DNA of 64,000 bases from BOG-908 sp963795825 (GCA_963795825.1 CAWCIW010000004.1:124001-188000); one strand, 5' to 3'. Numbered from the stretch's first letter, positions 25,884 to 37,653 are shown. Numbers and translations: made by a program. The notes: a model not told the origin generated them from the letters alone.

Positions 25884-26492
25884 TCACTCACACGCGCTAA
25901 ACGGCCAGAAATCCAACGCCAACCACCTTATCCGCGTCTCCGCCTCCAACCGATTCCCATGAAACACCCCAACCACCACCAGACAAACCCCCACCAACAC
26001 CCAAACCCCCGCCGGCCGCCGCGGCCGCGCCCCCGCCAGCCGACGCATCAACAAAGCCCCCCAACCCCCACAACCGCCCCCACCACCACATCGCCCACCG
26101 TATGCACATGCAGCGCCAGCCGCGTCCCCCCAATCCCCGACCGCGATCGCCAAACAACCAACGACCGCCACCCACCCCCCAACCCAATTCCGCGGCGCCA
26201 GCAGCGCGACTAGCCCCCCATAAACCACCGCCGCCGTCGCGGTATGCCCGCTCGGGCTCGCCACCCCCAACCACCCGAAACGCGCCCCGCACGCCAGTGT
26301 GATCAGCTTGAGCACGAGCATCACCGCCAGCACCCCACCCACGCAGCCGCCCCAGGCCAACGCCCCCCGACGCCACCCCACCCCCAGCAAAACCACCAAC
26401 ACGCAAGCCGCCAGAGGCAAAACCACCGCCTGGTCGGCAAAATTGGTCACGAAGTTCACGCCCCACCCCCGCCGCCGCAAACTTGCCGCCAC
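25884..26492 (-). CDS. PAP2-family membrane phosphatase, frame disturbed
   Basis: A 202-codon membrane phosphatase with several TM helices. SPSGHTATAAVVYG near residue 80 is the second PAP2 motif. The third motif (TRLALHVHTVGDVVVG: Arg, His, Asp) appears only if the frame is shifted between about 26060 and 26130; both ends of this stretch lie at runs of G. Two compensating indels are therefore likely, and the true product is probably intact. Function: dephosphorylation of a lipid phosphate or pyrophosphate in the membrane. Confidence 0.65.
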   Translation of the reverse strand: MAASLRRRGWGVNFVTNFADQAVVLPLAACVLVVLLGVGWRRGALAWGGCVGGVLAVMLVLKLITLACGARFGWLGVASPSGHTATAAVVYGGLVALLAPRNWVGGWVAVVGCLAIAVGDWGDAAGAACAYGGRCGGGGGCGGWGALLMRRLAGARPRRPAGVWVLVGVCLVVVGVFHGNRLEAETRIRWLALDFWPFSACE

Positions 26493-26548
26493 GACAGCAA
26501 TCCCGCAGGGTGCCCCGCAAACGAAAACGCCGCCCAGGGAGACGATAT

Positions 26549-28180
26549 TTGAGCGCCGCCGACCAGGATACCGGCTTCGAGCAAGGCTTCGGCTACGATT
26601 ACCCGTTGATCATCAAGCAATTGCTCATCACCCCGCTGCGCCAACACCCGAGCCAGGAGATCGTCTATCGCGACCTCAGCGCCTCTCGTACCGCGAATTC
26701 GGCGAACGGGTGAACCGCCTCGGCGCCGCCCTGAACACCCTGGGCGTCGCCCAACGTGACGTGGTCGCCGTGATGGACTGGGACAGCCACCGCTACCTCG
26801 AATGCTTCTTCGCCATCCCGATGACCGGCGCCGTGCTGCAGACGGTGAATATCCGGCTGTCGCCCGAGCAGATCCTCTACACGCTGAATCACGCCGGCGC
26901 CGAATTCATCCTGTGCAACACAGAATTCCTGCGCGCTGCTGCAATCCATGCGCCGCAGCTGACCCACGCGAAGACGTTCGATCTGCCTCGAGCGACGACG
27001 GCAATCTCCGACACCCGGCCGCCGCCTTCGAGGCGGGCGAATACGAGGCGATGCTGGCCGCAGCCGACCCGCGCCATGATTTCCCGAGTTCGACGAACGC
27101 ACCAAGGCGACGACGATTCTACACGACCGGAACGACCGGAAATCCCGAAGGGCGTATATTACAGCCACCGGCAGATCGTGCTGCACACGCTGTCAGGCCT
27201 GGCGACGTTGCAATCGATCCCCGACGACGTCTACATGCCGATCACGCCGATGTTCCATGTGCACGCCTGGGGAAATCCCTACAACGCCACCGTGCGCGGC
27301 ATCAAGCAGGTCTATCCCGGCCGCTACTAGCCCGAACTGCTGGTCGGCTATCTCGTTCAGGAGGAAAGCGTAACCTTCTCCCACTGCGTGCCGACCATTC
27401 TGCAGATGTTCCTGGCCGCCGCCGAGGGTGTCGATCTGCGCGGCTGGCGCGTGGTCATCGGCGGCTCCGCGCTGCCCCGGCCGCTGGCGCAAGCGGCGCG
27501 CGACCGCGGCGTGGACGTGTTCTCCGGCTACGGCATGTCGGAGACCGGCCCGATCGCAACGGTCGCATTGCTGGTGCCGACACTTGCGCGATGGCGGCGA
27601 GACGGAACTCGCCTATCGCTGCCGTGCCGGCCGCCCGGTCCCGCTGGGCGATATGCGCATCGTCGACGCCGAAATGCGCGATCTGCCGCATGACGGCATC
27701 GCCACGGGCGAGGTCGTCATGCGCTCGCCGTGGCTGACCCAGGGCTATCTCGAAAACCCCGAAGCCGCCGCGACCCTTTGGCACGGCGGCTGGCTGCACA
27801 CCGGCGACATCGGCAGCCATCGACGAACACGGTTTCCTGCACATAACCGACCGGATCAAGGACGTGGTGAAAACCGGCGGCGAATGGGTGTCCAGCCTGC
27901 AGCTGGAAGACATTATCTTCGCCGAACATCCCAGCTGTCCGAAGTCGCGGTGATCGGCGTCAAGGACGCCCGCTGGGGCGAACGCCCCGTCGCCGTAATC
28001 GTGACGAAACCCGGCGACCAGAATGATGCCGGGGCCCTGCGCGCCCTCGTCATGGCAAGCGTGGAGGAGGGCGTGATCTCGAAATACGCCGTGCCCGAGC
28101 GCGTAGAGTTCGTCGAGTCCATAGCCAGAACCAGCGTCGGCAAACTGGATAAGAAGGTGCTGCGCGCTGAGTTCAGCTAA
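26549..28180 (+). pseudogene. Acyl-CoA synthetase (AMP-binding), broken by frameshifts and a stop
   Basis: An ANL-superfamily ligase of normal length (about 543 codons) spread over three frames. Blocks are GFGYDYPLIIKQLLITPL, VNRLGAALNTLGVAQRDVVA, TGTTGNPEG (P-loop), MFHVHAWGNPYNAT, SGYGMSETGP, LHTGDIG, and the C-terminal RTSVGKLDKKVLRAEF with the catalytic Lys. An in-frame TAG at 27328-27330 interrupts the middle of the domain where the family continues, besides five or more frameshifts. It is probably a true pseudogene. It lies beside the leucine-catabolism cluster, where such ligases are common. Confidence 0.8.
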
Positions 28181-28195
28181 GCGTGCTCTCTAATT

Positions 28196-28432
28196 CCGAC
28201 CTGCCTTGGAACTACCCCCTCGGCAGCAAGGAAGGAAGGCCTTCTTTTTCGAGAAAAAGAAGCAAAAAGCTTTTATCCCGACGCTGGCACGACATGCTGG
28301 CTGTCACTGCAACCGCATCGACTGGCAGAACGAACGTAAACGCCGATGCAGTCGTCAGAGCAAAAGCTTCTTGGTCCTTTTTCTCGAAAAAGGACTGCTT
28401 TCTTGCGTGCCTGGATGCGTCAATCTTCCTCC
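28196..28432. repeat. Long copy of the palindromic element
   Basis: Core arms at 28237-28272 and 28360-28400. The flanks match the ends of the long copies at 18663 and 40403: CCTCGGCAGCAAGG on the left, and CTTGCGTGCCTGGATGCGTC on the right. The terminal ATACCA/TGGTAT repeats are no longer clear here. Confidence 0.65.
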
Positions 28433-28598
28433 AGCGTGGCGCAAGCACACCTTCGTTCGCCAGAAATAGATTACAAATCTATCGATGGTGCATCTGTGAA
28501 ATCGCTGTCGACGCGCTCGCGTTGTCCACAAATCACAGACGCGCACACAAGCTCCGCACTCTCGCCAGACCGACTGGCAAGACGCTAACCGCAAAGCG

Positions 28599-29768
28599 TT
28601 ATTTGTTCTCCTCGAACAACTCCCGCCCGATCAACATCCGGCGTATCTCGCTCGTCCCAGCCCCGATCTCATACAACTTCGCATCCCGCAGCAATCGCCC
28701 GGTCGGGTAATCGTTGATATATCCATTCCCACCCAGGATCTGGATGGCATCAAGCGCCGCCCGCGTAGCGCTCTCCGCCGCAAACAGGATCGCCCCCGCC
28801 GCATCCTTGCGCGTCGTCCGCCCCTGGTCGCAAGCCCGCGCCACCGCATAAACATACGCACGAGTCGCATTCGTCACCGTGTACATATCCGCCAACTTAC
28901 CTTGCACAAGCTGGAACTCTCCGATCGCCTGGCCGAACTGCTTGCGGTCATGCACATATGGTATCACCACATCCAGACAGGCCTGCATGATCCCGATCGG
29001 CCCTGCCGCCAGCACCGCGCGTTCGTAATCCAACCCGCTCATCAACACGCTCACGCCGCGCCCGACAGCGCCCAGCACATTCTCCGCCGGCACCTCGCAA
29101 TCCTCGAATACCAGCTCGCACGTGTTCGAGCCTCGCATCCCCAATTTGTCGAGCTTCTGCGCGGTGGAAAACCCACGCATCCCCCGCTCCACGATGAAGG
29201 CGGTAATACCCTTCGATCCCGCCTGCGGATCGGTCTTCATATACACCACAAGCACGTTCGCATCCGGCCCGTTGGTGATCCACATCTTGTTGCCGTTCAG
29301 CACATACCGGTCACCGCGGTGCTCCGCGCGCCCCTTCATGCCAACCACGTCCGATCCAGCGCCAGGCTCGCTCATCGCCAGCGACCCCACATGCTCCCCG
29401 CTGATCAGCTTCGGCAAAAACCGCGCCTTCTGCTCGGGCGTGCCGTTGCGCGAAAGCTGGTTCACGCACAAATTCGAATGCGCGCCATAGGACAACCCGA
29501 CCGAAGCCGACGCCCGGCTGATCTCCTCCATCGCGATCACATGTTCCAGGTATCCAAGCCCCGAACCGCCAAATGCCTCGTCGGCCGTAATACCCAGAAG
29601 CCCCAGCCCGCCCATCTTGCGCCATAAATCGGCGGGAAAGTCGTTCGCCCGATCGATCTCGGCCGCGCGCGGCGCAATCTCCGTCGCGGCAAAGCGCTGC
29701 ACAGTCTCGCGCAGCGCATCCGCCGTCTCGCCCAGGTCGAAGTTCAAGCCGTTCATGGAAGGGGACAC
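28599..29768 (-). CDS. ivd: Isovaleryl-CoA dehydrogenase
   Basis: A 389-residue acyl-CoA dehydrogenase that oxidises isovaleryl-CoA to 3-methylcrotonyl-CoA with FAD. Signatures are AMSEPGAGSDVVGMKGRAE near residue 135 and QILGGNGYINDYPTGRLLRD near residue 345. The catalytic Glu lies in GLDYERAVLAAGP near residue 245, the position typical of IVD rather than short-chain enzymes. It is divergent from mccB-mccA-hmgL, the next steps of leucine degradation. Confidence 0.93.
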   Translation of the reverse strand: MSPSMNGLNFDLGETADALRETVQRFAATEIAPRAAEIDRANDFPADLWRKMGGLGLLGITADEAFGGSGLGYLEHVIAMEEISRASASVGLSYGAHSNLCVNQLSRNGTPEQKARFLPKLISGEHVGSLAMSEPGAGSDVVGMKGRAEHRGDRYVLNGNKMWITNGPDANVLVVYMKTDPQAGSKGITAFIVERGMRGFSTAQKLDKLGMRGSNTCELVFEDCEVPAENVLGAVGRGVSVLMSGLDYERAVLAAGPIGIMQACLDVVIPYVHDRKQFGQAIGEFQLVQGKLADMYTVTNATRAYVYAVARACDQGRTTRKDAAGAILFAAESATRAALDAIQILGGNGYINDYPTGRLLRDAKLYEIGAGTSEIRRMLIGRELFEENK

Positions 29769-29954
29769 CGTATTTTCACCACTGGTAGAGTGGGGTGTTT
29801 TGTGTTTGGGTGAAAGGAAGAAAACGCGCGCTTCGACGGGAAACGAAGCAAAAAACCGCTATCCCGCCTGATCCGTGGCGAATGTTTCTCAAACGCTGCG
29901 CAGCCGCGTAATAAACCTTTTGCAGCCACCTCGCCACTGGAGCCCGCCGCACGA

Positions 29955-31542
29955 ATGGACGCCCACGTACCCGAGTTCGCCGCCAATGCCGACGCCATGC
30001 GCGCCCTCGTGGCCGACCTCAACGACGTCGCCGCCCGCGTACGCACAGGCGGCGGACAGGTCGCCCGAGACCGCCACACCGCGCGCGGCAAGAAGCTCCC
30101 ACGCGACCGCGTGCGCGCCTTGCTGGACCCGCTAAGCCCGTTCCTCGAGATAGGCCAGCTCGCCGCCCACAACATGTATGGCGGCGAAGTACCCGCCGCC
30201 GGCATAATCGCCGGCATCGGCCGGATACGCGGCCGCGAATGCATGGTCGTCGCCAACGACGCCACCGTAAAAGGCGGCACATACTTCCCGATGACGGTGA
30301 AGAAACACCTGCGCGCCCAGGAAATTGCCGAGCAAAACCATCTCCCCTGCATATACCTGGTGGATTCCGGCGGCGCCAACCTCCCGAACCAGGACGAGGT
30401 ATTTCCCGATCGCGACCATTTCGGCCGCATCTTCTTCAACCAGGCGCGCATGTCCGCCAAGAACATCGCGCAGATCGCCGTCGTCATGGGCTCCTGCACC
30501 GCCGGCGGCGCCTATGTGCCCGCGATGTCGGACGAAAGCGTCATCGTTCGCAACCAGGGCACCATCTTCCTGGGTGGCCCACCACTGGTCCGCGCCGCCA
30601 CAGGCGAAATCGTCACCGCCGAAGATCTCGGTGGTGCGGATTTGCATTGCCGCACCTCAGGCGTCACCGACCACTACGCCGAAAACGACGCCCACGCCCT
30701 CGGCATCGCCCGCAACATCGTCGGCCGCCTGAACACGACCAAACCCTCCGCGCTCGAAATGCGCACGCCCGTCGATCCGCTCTACGATCCCGCCGAAATC
30801 TACGGCATCGTCTCAGCCGACCGCCGTCGCCCCTTTGAGGTGCGCGACATAATAGCCCGCATCGTCGATGCCAGCACGCTCGACGAATTCAAAACCCTTT
30901 ACGGCCCTACGCTCGTCACCGGGTTCGCCCATATCTGGGGCTTCCCCGTCGGCATCATCGCCAATAACGGCATCCTGTTCGGCGAAAGCGCCAAGAAAGG
31001 CGCCCACTTCATCGAACTCTGCTGCCAGCGCAACATACCGCTCGTATTCCTGCAGAACATCACCGGCTTCATGGTCGGCCAGAAATACGAAGCCGGCGGC
31101 ATCGCCAAAGACGGCGCAAAACTCGTCACCGCGGTGGCCACCGCCAATGTCCCGAAATTCACCGTGGTGATCGGCGGCAGTTTCGGTGCCGGCAATTATG
31201 GCATGTGCGGCCGCGCCTACTCACCACGCTTTCTGTGGATGTGGCCGAACGCCCGCATCGGCGTCATGGGCGGCGAACAGGCCGCATCCGTCCTCGCACA
31301 AGTGAAACGCGACGGCTTCGAACGCACCGGCCGACGCCTGGCCCGCCGACGAGGAAGAGGCCTTCAAACAACCGATCCGCGCGCAATACGAAACCCAGGG
31401 CCACCCATACTATGCCTCCGCCCGCCTGTGGGACGACGGCGTGATCGACCCCGCACAGACGCGGCGTGTGCTTGGTCTTTCGATTTCCGCTTCTTTGAAC
31501 GCGCCAGTCGAGCCCACGAAGTTTGGGTTGTTTCGGATGTGA
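29955..31542 (+). CDS. mccB: Methylcrotonoyl-CoA carboxylase, carboxyltransferase subunit; frameshifted near end
   Basis: Beta subunit (about 529 residues) that moves CO2 from biotin to 3-methylcrotonyl-CoA. Crotonase-fold blocks: GKKLPRDRVRALLDP, GGTYFPMTVKKHLRAQEIAE, YLVDSGGANLPNQDEVFPDR, MGSCTAGGAYVPAMSDE, FLQNITGFMVGQKYEAGGIA and GAGNYGMCGRAYSPRF. The frame is lost near 31335. After a one-base shift the family end is restored (EEEAFKQPIRAQYETQGHPY, ARLWDDGVIDP) to TGA 31540-31542. It is followed by a half repeat and then mccA. Confidence 0.92.
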
Positions 31543-31543
31543 G

Positions 31544-31600
31544 CAGCAAGGAAGCAAGGCCTTCTTTTTTGCAAAAAAGAAGCAAAAAACTTTTGCTCCG
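31544..31600. repeat. Intergenic palindromic element, half copy
   Basis: AAGGCCTTCTTTTTTGCAAAAAAGAAGC then AAAAAACTTTTGCTCCGC between mccB and mccA, inside what should be an operon, so full termination here would be surprising. Confidence 0.8.
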
Positions 31601-31644
31601 CTGTCGCCGGGTGGGGCAAATGCTCACCCTCGAACGGAAACGCC

Positions 31645-33610
31645 ATGTTCAGTAAAATCCTTATTGCCAATCGTGGTGAGATTGCCTGCCGTGTCATTGC
31701 CACGGCGCGCCGGCTTGGCATCGCCACTGTGGCCATCTACTCCGATGCGGACGCGGCTGCGCTCCACGTCACCCAGGCCGACGAAGCCTACGCGATCGGC
31801 CCCGCACCAGCGCGCCAAAGCTACTTGCGCGGCGACGCCATAATCGAAATTGCCCGCGCATCCGGTGCTCAGGCCATCCACCCCGGCTACGGCTTCCTTT
31901 CCGAGAATGCCGATTTCGCCGAAGCCTGTGCCGCAGCCGACATAATCTTCATCGGCCCAAAACCTGGCTCGATACGCGCCATGGGCAGCAAAGCCGAAGC
32001 CAAAGCCCTGATGGCGCGCTCCGGCGTACCCCTCGTTCCCGGCTACCATGGCGACGAACAATCCCTCGCCGTACTCACCGAACACGCAAACAAGATCGGC
32101 TACCCGGTCCTGCTGAAAGCATCCGCCGGCGGCGGCGGACGCGGCATGCGCGTCGTCGAACGCGAAGCCGATCTCGCCGAATCGCTGGACCGCGCGCGCG
32201 GCGAAGCCCGCGCCTCCTTCGGTGACGACCGCATGCTCGTCGAAAAATACCTGACCCACCCAAGGCATATCGAAGTCCAGGTATTCGCCGACACGCACGG
32301 TAATTGCGTATCGCTTTTCGAACGCGATTGCTCCATCCAGCGCCGCCACCAGAAAGTCATCGAGGAATCCCCCGGCCCCTGCATAGACGCCGACCAACGC
32401 CTTGCCTTGGGCGAAGCCGCAATCGCCGCCGCACGCGCCGTGGATTATGTCGGCGCCGGCACGATAGAATTCATCTACGAGGATGACCGCTTCTACTTCA
32501 TGGAGATGAACACCAGGCTCCAGGTAGAACACCCTGTCACCGAATTCGTCACCGGCTGCGATCTCGTCGAATGGCAATTGCGCGTCGCCGCCGGCGAACG
32601 CCTGCCGAAACTACAGCACGAGCTCGCAATCACCGGCCACGCGCTCGAAGTGCGCATCTGCGCCGAGGATCCGGAGCGCGACTTCATGCCAGCCACCGGC
32701 CGCATCACCTGGCTACGCCAACCGCCGGCCACCGCCAACACACGCATCGATACCGGCATACGGCAAGGCGACACGATCACCCCCAATTACGATTCGATGA
32801 TCGCCAAACTTATCGTCTGGGGCGAGGACCGCCCAACCGCCCTGCGCCGCATGCGCCAGGCGCTCGCGTCCTACGAACTCACAGGTCCTCGCACCAATCT
32901 CGATCTTCTCAGACATATAATCGCCGACCCCGCTTTCGCAGCCGGCGATTTCGACACCGGCTTCATCGGCCGAAACCCGCAACTCCTTCACCCGGCCAGC
33001 GCGCTGGCGCCGGAAATCCTTGCCGCCGCCTGCCTCTCCGAACTGCAATCCGCCCGTACAGATCTCACGGATCCCTGGTCCGCCGGCGATGGCTGGCGCG
33101 TCAACGGCACCGCGGCCACGGAACTCACATTCCAACACGGCGAACACCGCCTGCACATCGCTGCCCGTGCCGCATCCTCGAACACCTGGTCGCTCGACCT
33201 GCCGGACGGCACGCTCACCGCCCAGCAAAGCCCGGATGCAATCACCATCAACGGCAAGCGCCACAACATCCGGATCGTGCGCGACCGCGACACCATCACC
33301 ATCATCCAGAACGGCACCAACCATATCTTCACCCGCATAGACCCGCTCGCACCGCCCGAAGCAGCAGCGGCCGCCGACGCGAAGCTGGTGGCACCCACCC
33401 CCGCCCGCGTCGATCGCGTGTTCGTCGCCGCCGGCGACGTCAGTCGTAAAAGGCCAGAAACTCCTGATTCTGGAAGCGATGAAAGTGGAGACGACGTTCA
33501 GCGCCCCGCGCGACGGCATAGTAGAAACCGTGCACGTGCGCCCCGACGAGCTGATCCAGGAAGGCGCCCGCCTCATCACCTTCGTGGCGGTCGACAATGA
33601 ATCTTCCTGA
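31645..33610 (+). CDS. mccA: Methylcrotonoyl-CoA carboxylase, biotin-containing subunit; frameshifted near end
   Basis: Alpha subunit (about 655 residues): biotin carboxylase domain (KILIANRGEIACRVIATARR; ATP-grasp loop KASAGGGGRGMRVV; FMEMNTRLQVEHPVTE), a BT linker domain, and a C-terminal biotinyl domain. The frame breaks near 33443. In the shifted frame the tail reads KGQKLLILEAMKVETTFSAP with the biotinylated Lys of EAMK, and ends at TGA 33608-33610. Without correction the protein would lack biotin and be inactive. The corrected end overlaps the start of hmgL by 14 bases. Confidence 0.93.
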
Positions 33611-34502
33611 CGCCGTCAAGATCGTCGAGGTGGGCCCACGCGACGGCCTGCAGAACGAAGCCCAGGCCGTCTCCGTAGAAACACGCATCGCCCTGATAGA
33701 TGCGCTCTCCGTCACCGGGCTGCGCGCCATCGAAGCCGGCAGCTTCGTCTCGCCGAAATGGGTCCCGCGCATGGCCGGCAGTGCGGACGTGCTGGCAGGC
33801 ATCACCCGCGCGCCTGGCGTGTGCTACAGCGCACTCGTCCCCAACATGCAGGGCATGCTCGCCGCAGAACACAGCAACATCGACGAGATCGCCATCTTCG
33901 CCGCCGCCTCGGAATCCTTTTCGCAAAAAAACATCAACTGCTCGATCGCCGAAAGCCTCGCCCGCTTCGCCCCCGTAGCCGAACGCGCCAGGCAGCGCGG
34001 CCAGCGCCTGCGCGGATACATCTCGTGCGTGCTCGGCTGCCCCTATGAGGGCGACATCGCGCCGGACGCGGTGGCGAAAGTAGCCCGCGAACTGCGCGCG
34101 CTGGGCTGCGCGGAAATCTCCCTTGGCGATACGATCGGCGTTGGCACGCCAGCCAAGGCAAAACACCTGGTACAACGCGTCGCGCAGGAAATTCCGCTTG
34201 CCGAAATCGCCGTGCATTTCCACGACACGTACGGCCAGGCCCTGGCCAACATCCTGGCCTGCCTGCAAGCCGGCGTAACAACGATTGACGCCGCGGTAGC
34301 AGGCCTGGGCGGCTGCCCCTATGCCAAGGGCGCCACCGGGAACGTCGCAACCGAAGACGTCGTCTACATGCTGCAAGGCATGGGCATACACACCGGAGTC
34401 TCGCTGGAAAAACTCACCGTCGCCGGCACGCAAATCTGCACCGCGCTCGGCCGGGAGACATCATCGCGCGTGGCAAAAGCCCTGCTCAACACGCCAAACT
34501 AA
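33597..34502 (+). CDS. hmgL: Hydroxymethylglutaryl-CoA lyase
   Basis: A 301-residue TIM-barrel lyase that splits HMG-CoA into acetyl-CoA and acetoacetate, the last step of leucine breakdown. Signatures are EVGPRDGLQNE at residues 11-21, IEAGSFVSPKWVPRM, AVHFHDTYGQALANI (metal-binding His residues) and GLGGCPYAKGATGNVATED with the catalytic Cys. It overlaps mccA and is intact. Confidence 0.96.
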   Translation: MNLPDAVKIVEVGPRDGLQNEAQAVSVETRIALIDALSVTGLRAIEAGSFVSPKWVPRMAGSADVLAGITRAPGVCYSALVPNMQGMLAAEHSNIDEIAIFAAASESFSQKNINCSIAESLARFAPVAERARQRGQRLRGYISCVLGCPYEGDIAPDAVAKVARELRALGCAEISLGDTIGVGTPAKAKHLVQRVAQEIPLAEIAVHFHDTYGQALANILACLQAGVTTIDAAVAGLGGCPYAKGATGNVATEDVVYMLQGMGIHTGVSLEKLTVAGTQICTALGRETSSRVAKALLNTPN

Positions 34503-34545
34503 AAAGATATCGCGCACCAGCCTTCGCAAACACAAACGCCAAACC

Positions 34546-37320
34546 TCAATGCGCCTCAGCCCAACTCCGCCCAATGCCGGTCTCAACCGTCAAAGGCACG
34601 CTCAGATCGGCCGCCCCTTCCATCACCCTTTTAGCCAGGGCCGCCAATACCTCAGCCTCCCCTTCGGGCGCCTCAAACAGCAACTCATCATGCACGGTCA
34701 GCAATAAACGCGAAACCAGCCCCGCCTCGCGCAAGGCCGCAGGCAGCCGGACCATAGCCCGCTTCATCACGTCGGCCGCGCCACCCTGCAAAGGCGCGTT
34801 GATCGCCTGCCGCTCCGCCCCGGCCCGGCGCTGCATATTGCGATCCGCGATCCCCGGGATGGTACAGCGGCGCCCGAAAGGCGTCGTCACATAACCATGT
34901 ATGCGCGCCTCCTCCTTCGTGCGCTCCATATAGGCGCGTATCCCGGGATACCGCGCGAAATATGCCGCGATATACGTGCCGGCCTCGCTTGCCTCGATCC
35001 CCAATTGCCGCGCCAGCCCGAACGCGCTGATACCATAGATGATACCGAAATTGATCGCCTTCGCCCGGCTGCGCGTCACCCGGTCCATCTGCTCGAGCGG
35101 CACGCCGAAAACCTCGCTGGCCGTGCGCGCATGGATATCCTGGCCGGTCGAGAACGCCTCCTTCAGCGCCGGGATATCGGCCACATGCGCCAGCAGCCGC
35201 AACTCGATCTGGCTGTAATCCGCGCTCACCAGGAAATGCCCGGGCTCCGACACGAAAGCGCGGCGTATCCGCCCGCCTTCCTCAGTCCTGATCGGGATGT
35301 TCTGCAAATTCGGGTCGTTGCTCGAAAGCCGCCCGGTGCTCGTGGCCGCCATCGCGTAGCTCGTATGCACGCGCCCCGTCGCCGGGTTTATCTCCTCCAC
35401 CAGCGCATCGGCATAGGTGGATTTCAGCTTGGCCAATTGCCGCCATTCCAGCACGCGCCCTGGCAATTCATGGCCCAGATCCGCCAATGTCTGCAAAACG
35501 CTGGCATCCGTTCCCCATTGCCCGCTCGCACTGCGCTTGCCGCCAGGCATGCCCTGCTCGTCGAACAGCACTTCGCCCAATTGCTTCGGGCTGCCCAACC
35601 CGAACGGGTGCCCCGCCAGCCTGTGCGCATCCGCCTCTATCGCCGCCATACGCCCGGCGAAATCGGCGGAAAGCCTTCGCAATTCCGCCTCGTCCACCTT
35701 GATGCCGGCGCGCTCCGCATCAGCCAGTACCGGCACCAGCCGACGCTCCATCTGCTCGTACAACCCAAGTGCCGCATGCCGCCGCAATCCCGGTCGCAAA
35801 ACCGCCCATAGGCGCAGGCAAACATCGGCCGCCTCCGCCGCATACGCCGCCGCCCGCCCCACCGGCACGGCCGCGAATACCAGCCTGTTGCGCCCGGTCC
35901 CTGTCGTCGCATCGAGCGTCGTCGGCGTGTGGCCCAGATGCAAAGGTGCCAGATCGGCCAAGGCATGATCATGCGCGCCGGCCGCCTGCGCAAAGCTGAT
36001 GAGCGCCGGATCGTCCTGCGGCTCCGGCGCCGGCGCGCCCGCCGCCATCAGCACCAGCCGCGCATATTTCGCATTCGCGGTGATTTTCAGCACGGATGCA
36101 TCGCCGAGCAGCGGCGCCAGTGCCGCCAGAACGTCCGCCGCCGGCAAACGCGGCTCGGTCAGCTCATCCACCGGAAACGGAATGTAGCAGGCCCGCCCTG
36201 GCGCGATTGCCAATGCGATCCCCAGCAAACGCGCGCGCCAAGGCCGCGGATCCATATCCGTCTGAACATGCAGCGCCACGCGCCGTGCCTGCACGGCGTC
36301 GGCCACCCATGTCGCAAGCGCCGCCGCGTCGGCCACCACCTCGTACGGCCCGTAAGCCACCACCGGCCCGCTGGGCGCTGCCACCTCCTCGTCGTCGCGC
36401 GGTGCTGCCGCCGGCCCATCCTCGAGGCCCAGCCGCAGAGCCGTGCTGCGGAACCCCATCGCGTGCAGCCAATCGGTCAGCCGCGTCCGGTCCAACGCCA
36501 CCGTCACGCATCGCCTCGATCGGCAAAGGCATCGGCGCTTCCTCGCACAACGTCACGAGCTTCTTGGAAATCCGCGCCGCTTCGGCATGCGCGATCAGAT
36601 TGTCCCGCCGTTTCGAAGGCTTCATCCCAGGTGCTGCCGCCAGCACCGCCTCCAGATCGCCATACTGGTTGATCAGCTCGGCCGCGTTCTTCGGCCCGAT
36701 TCCCGGCACGCCCGGCACGTTATCCACGCTGTCGCCCATCAGCGATTGCACGTCGATCACGCGCTCGGGCCCCACCCCGAACTTCTCCATCACCTCGGCC
36801 GGCCCGATCGTCTTCTGCTTGATCGGATCGAGCATCGTCACGCCAGGCCGCACCAGCTGCATCAGGTCCTTGTCGGAACTGACGATCGTCACAGCCAGGC
36901 CCGCCGCCACGCCGGCTTTCGCATAAGCCGCGATCAGATCGTCGGCTTCCCAATCATCCAGCTCCACGCAGGCGATCCCGAAAGCCGCGGTAGCATCGCG
37001 CACCAGCTTGAACTGCGGAATCAGCTCGGACGGCGGATCGGGCCGCTGCGCCTTATACTGATCGTAAATCCGATTGCGGAAAGTATGGCTGCCCGCATCG
37101 AATACCACGGCCAGATGCGTGCCCACATGCGCCGCCAGGAACCGCGCCATCATGTTGGTGAACCCGAACACCGCGTTCACCGGCGTCCCATCCCCCGATT
37201 CATCGGCGGCAAAGCATGGAACGCCCGAAAAATATATCCGGACCCATCCACCAGCACCAGGCTAGGTGAAGCCGAAGGATCCGAAGCAACGTCGTCCAGT
37301 TTCTCGCTAATAACAGTCAC
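34546..37320 (-). CDS. polA: DNA polymerase I, two frameshifts as read
   Basis: Pol I of normal length (about 925 codons): 5'-3' exonuclease domain (VLVDGSGYIFRAFHALPPMN; ELDDWEADDLIAAYAK; VPGVPGIGPKNAAELI), a 3'-5' exonuclease-like middle, and the polymerase domain (VSADYSQIELRLLAHVADIP, AKAINFGIIYGISAFGLARQ, LLTVHDELLFEAP). GTG 37320 is the start. One base seems to be missing in a G run near 37190 (NRG, then PVNAVFGF), and another shift lies near 36505. As polA is nearly always kept, these are most likely assembly errors. Confidence 0.92.
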
Positions 37321-37341
37321 CCCTCAAACCCAGAACCGAAC

Positions 37342-37394
37342 GGCGACAGCGGAGTCAAAAGTTTTTTGCTTCTTTTTGCAAAAAAGAAGGCCTT
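37342..37394. repeat. Intergenic palindromic element, half copy
   Basis: Right-arm form AAAAGTTTTTTGCTTC, T tract, GCAA, A tract, GAAGGCC, upstream of polA and downstream of the zinc-finger gene. Confidence 0.8.
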
Positions 37395-37411
37395 GTCTTG
37401 AGTCTCAGTGG

Positions 37412-37612
37412 TCAGCGTCCACCAGCCCCAGGCCGCAAAACGAACAACCGAGAACAATAAGGGCAAAACGTCTGCTGCAACTCGATACGCAGCCAAACCC
37501 GGGGATGCCCAAGCGGCCCATCGCCGCCATCGCAGGCCACCACGCGACTCTCCACCAGGATAGTCTCCACGGTGCCGAAAGCAGGGGTTGGGGTTGAGGC
37601 GCCAAACGCCAT
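37412..37612 (-). CDS. CHCC-type zinc-finger protein, 66 aa
   Basis: A 66-residue protein of the zf-CHCC family, related to the C-terminal domain of mitochondrial NDUFS6. The zinc ligands are Cys in VACDGGDG, His in PLGHPRVWL, and the pair in FCPYCSRLFVL. Family members are widespread small proteins in Alphaproteobacteria. The last few residues may be altered by an indel (another frame ends with an Asp-His pair after GLVDA). The exact role in bacteria is not known. Confidence 0.75.
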   Translation of the reverse strand: MAFGASTPTPAFGTVETILVESRVVACDGGDGPLGHPRVWLRIELQQTFCPYCSRLFVLRPGAGGR

Positions 37613-37653
37613 ACTAGGTCCTGACGGTTGCGGGGGATGCGAGAGTGAATGGC

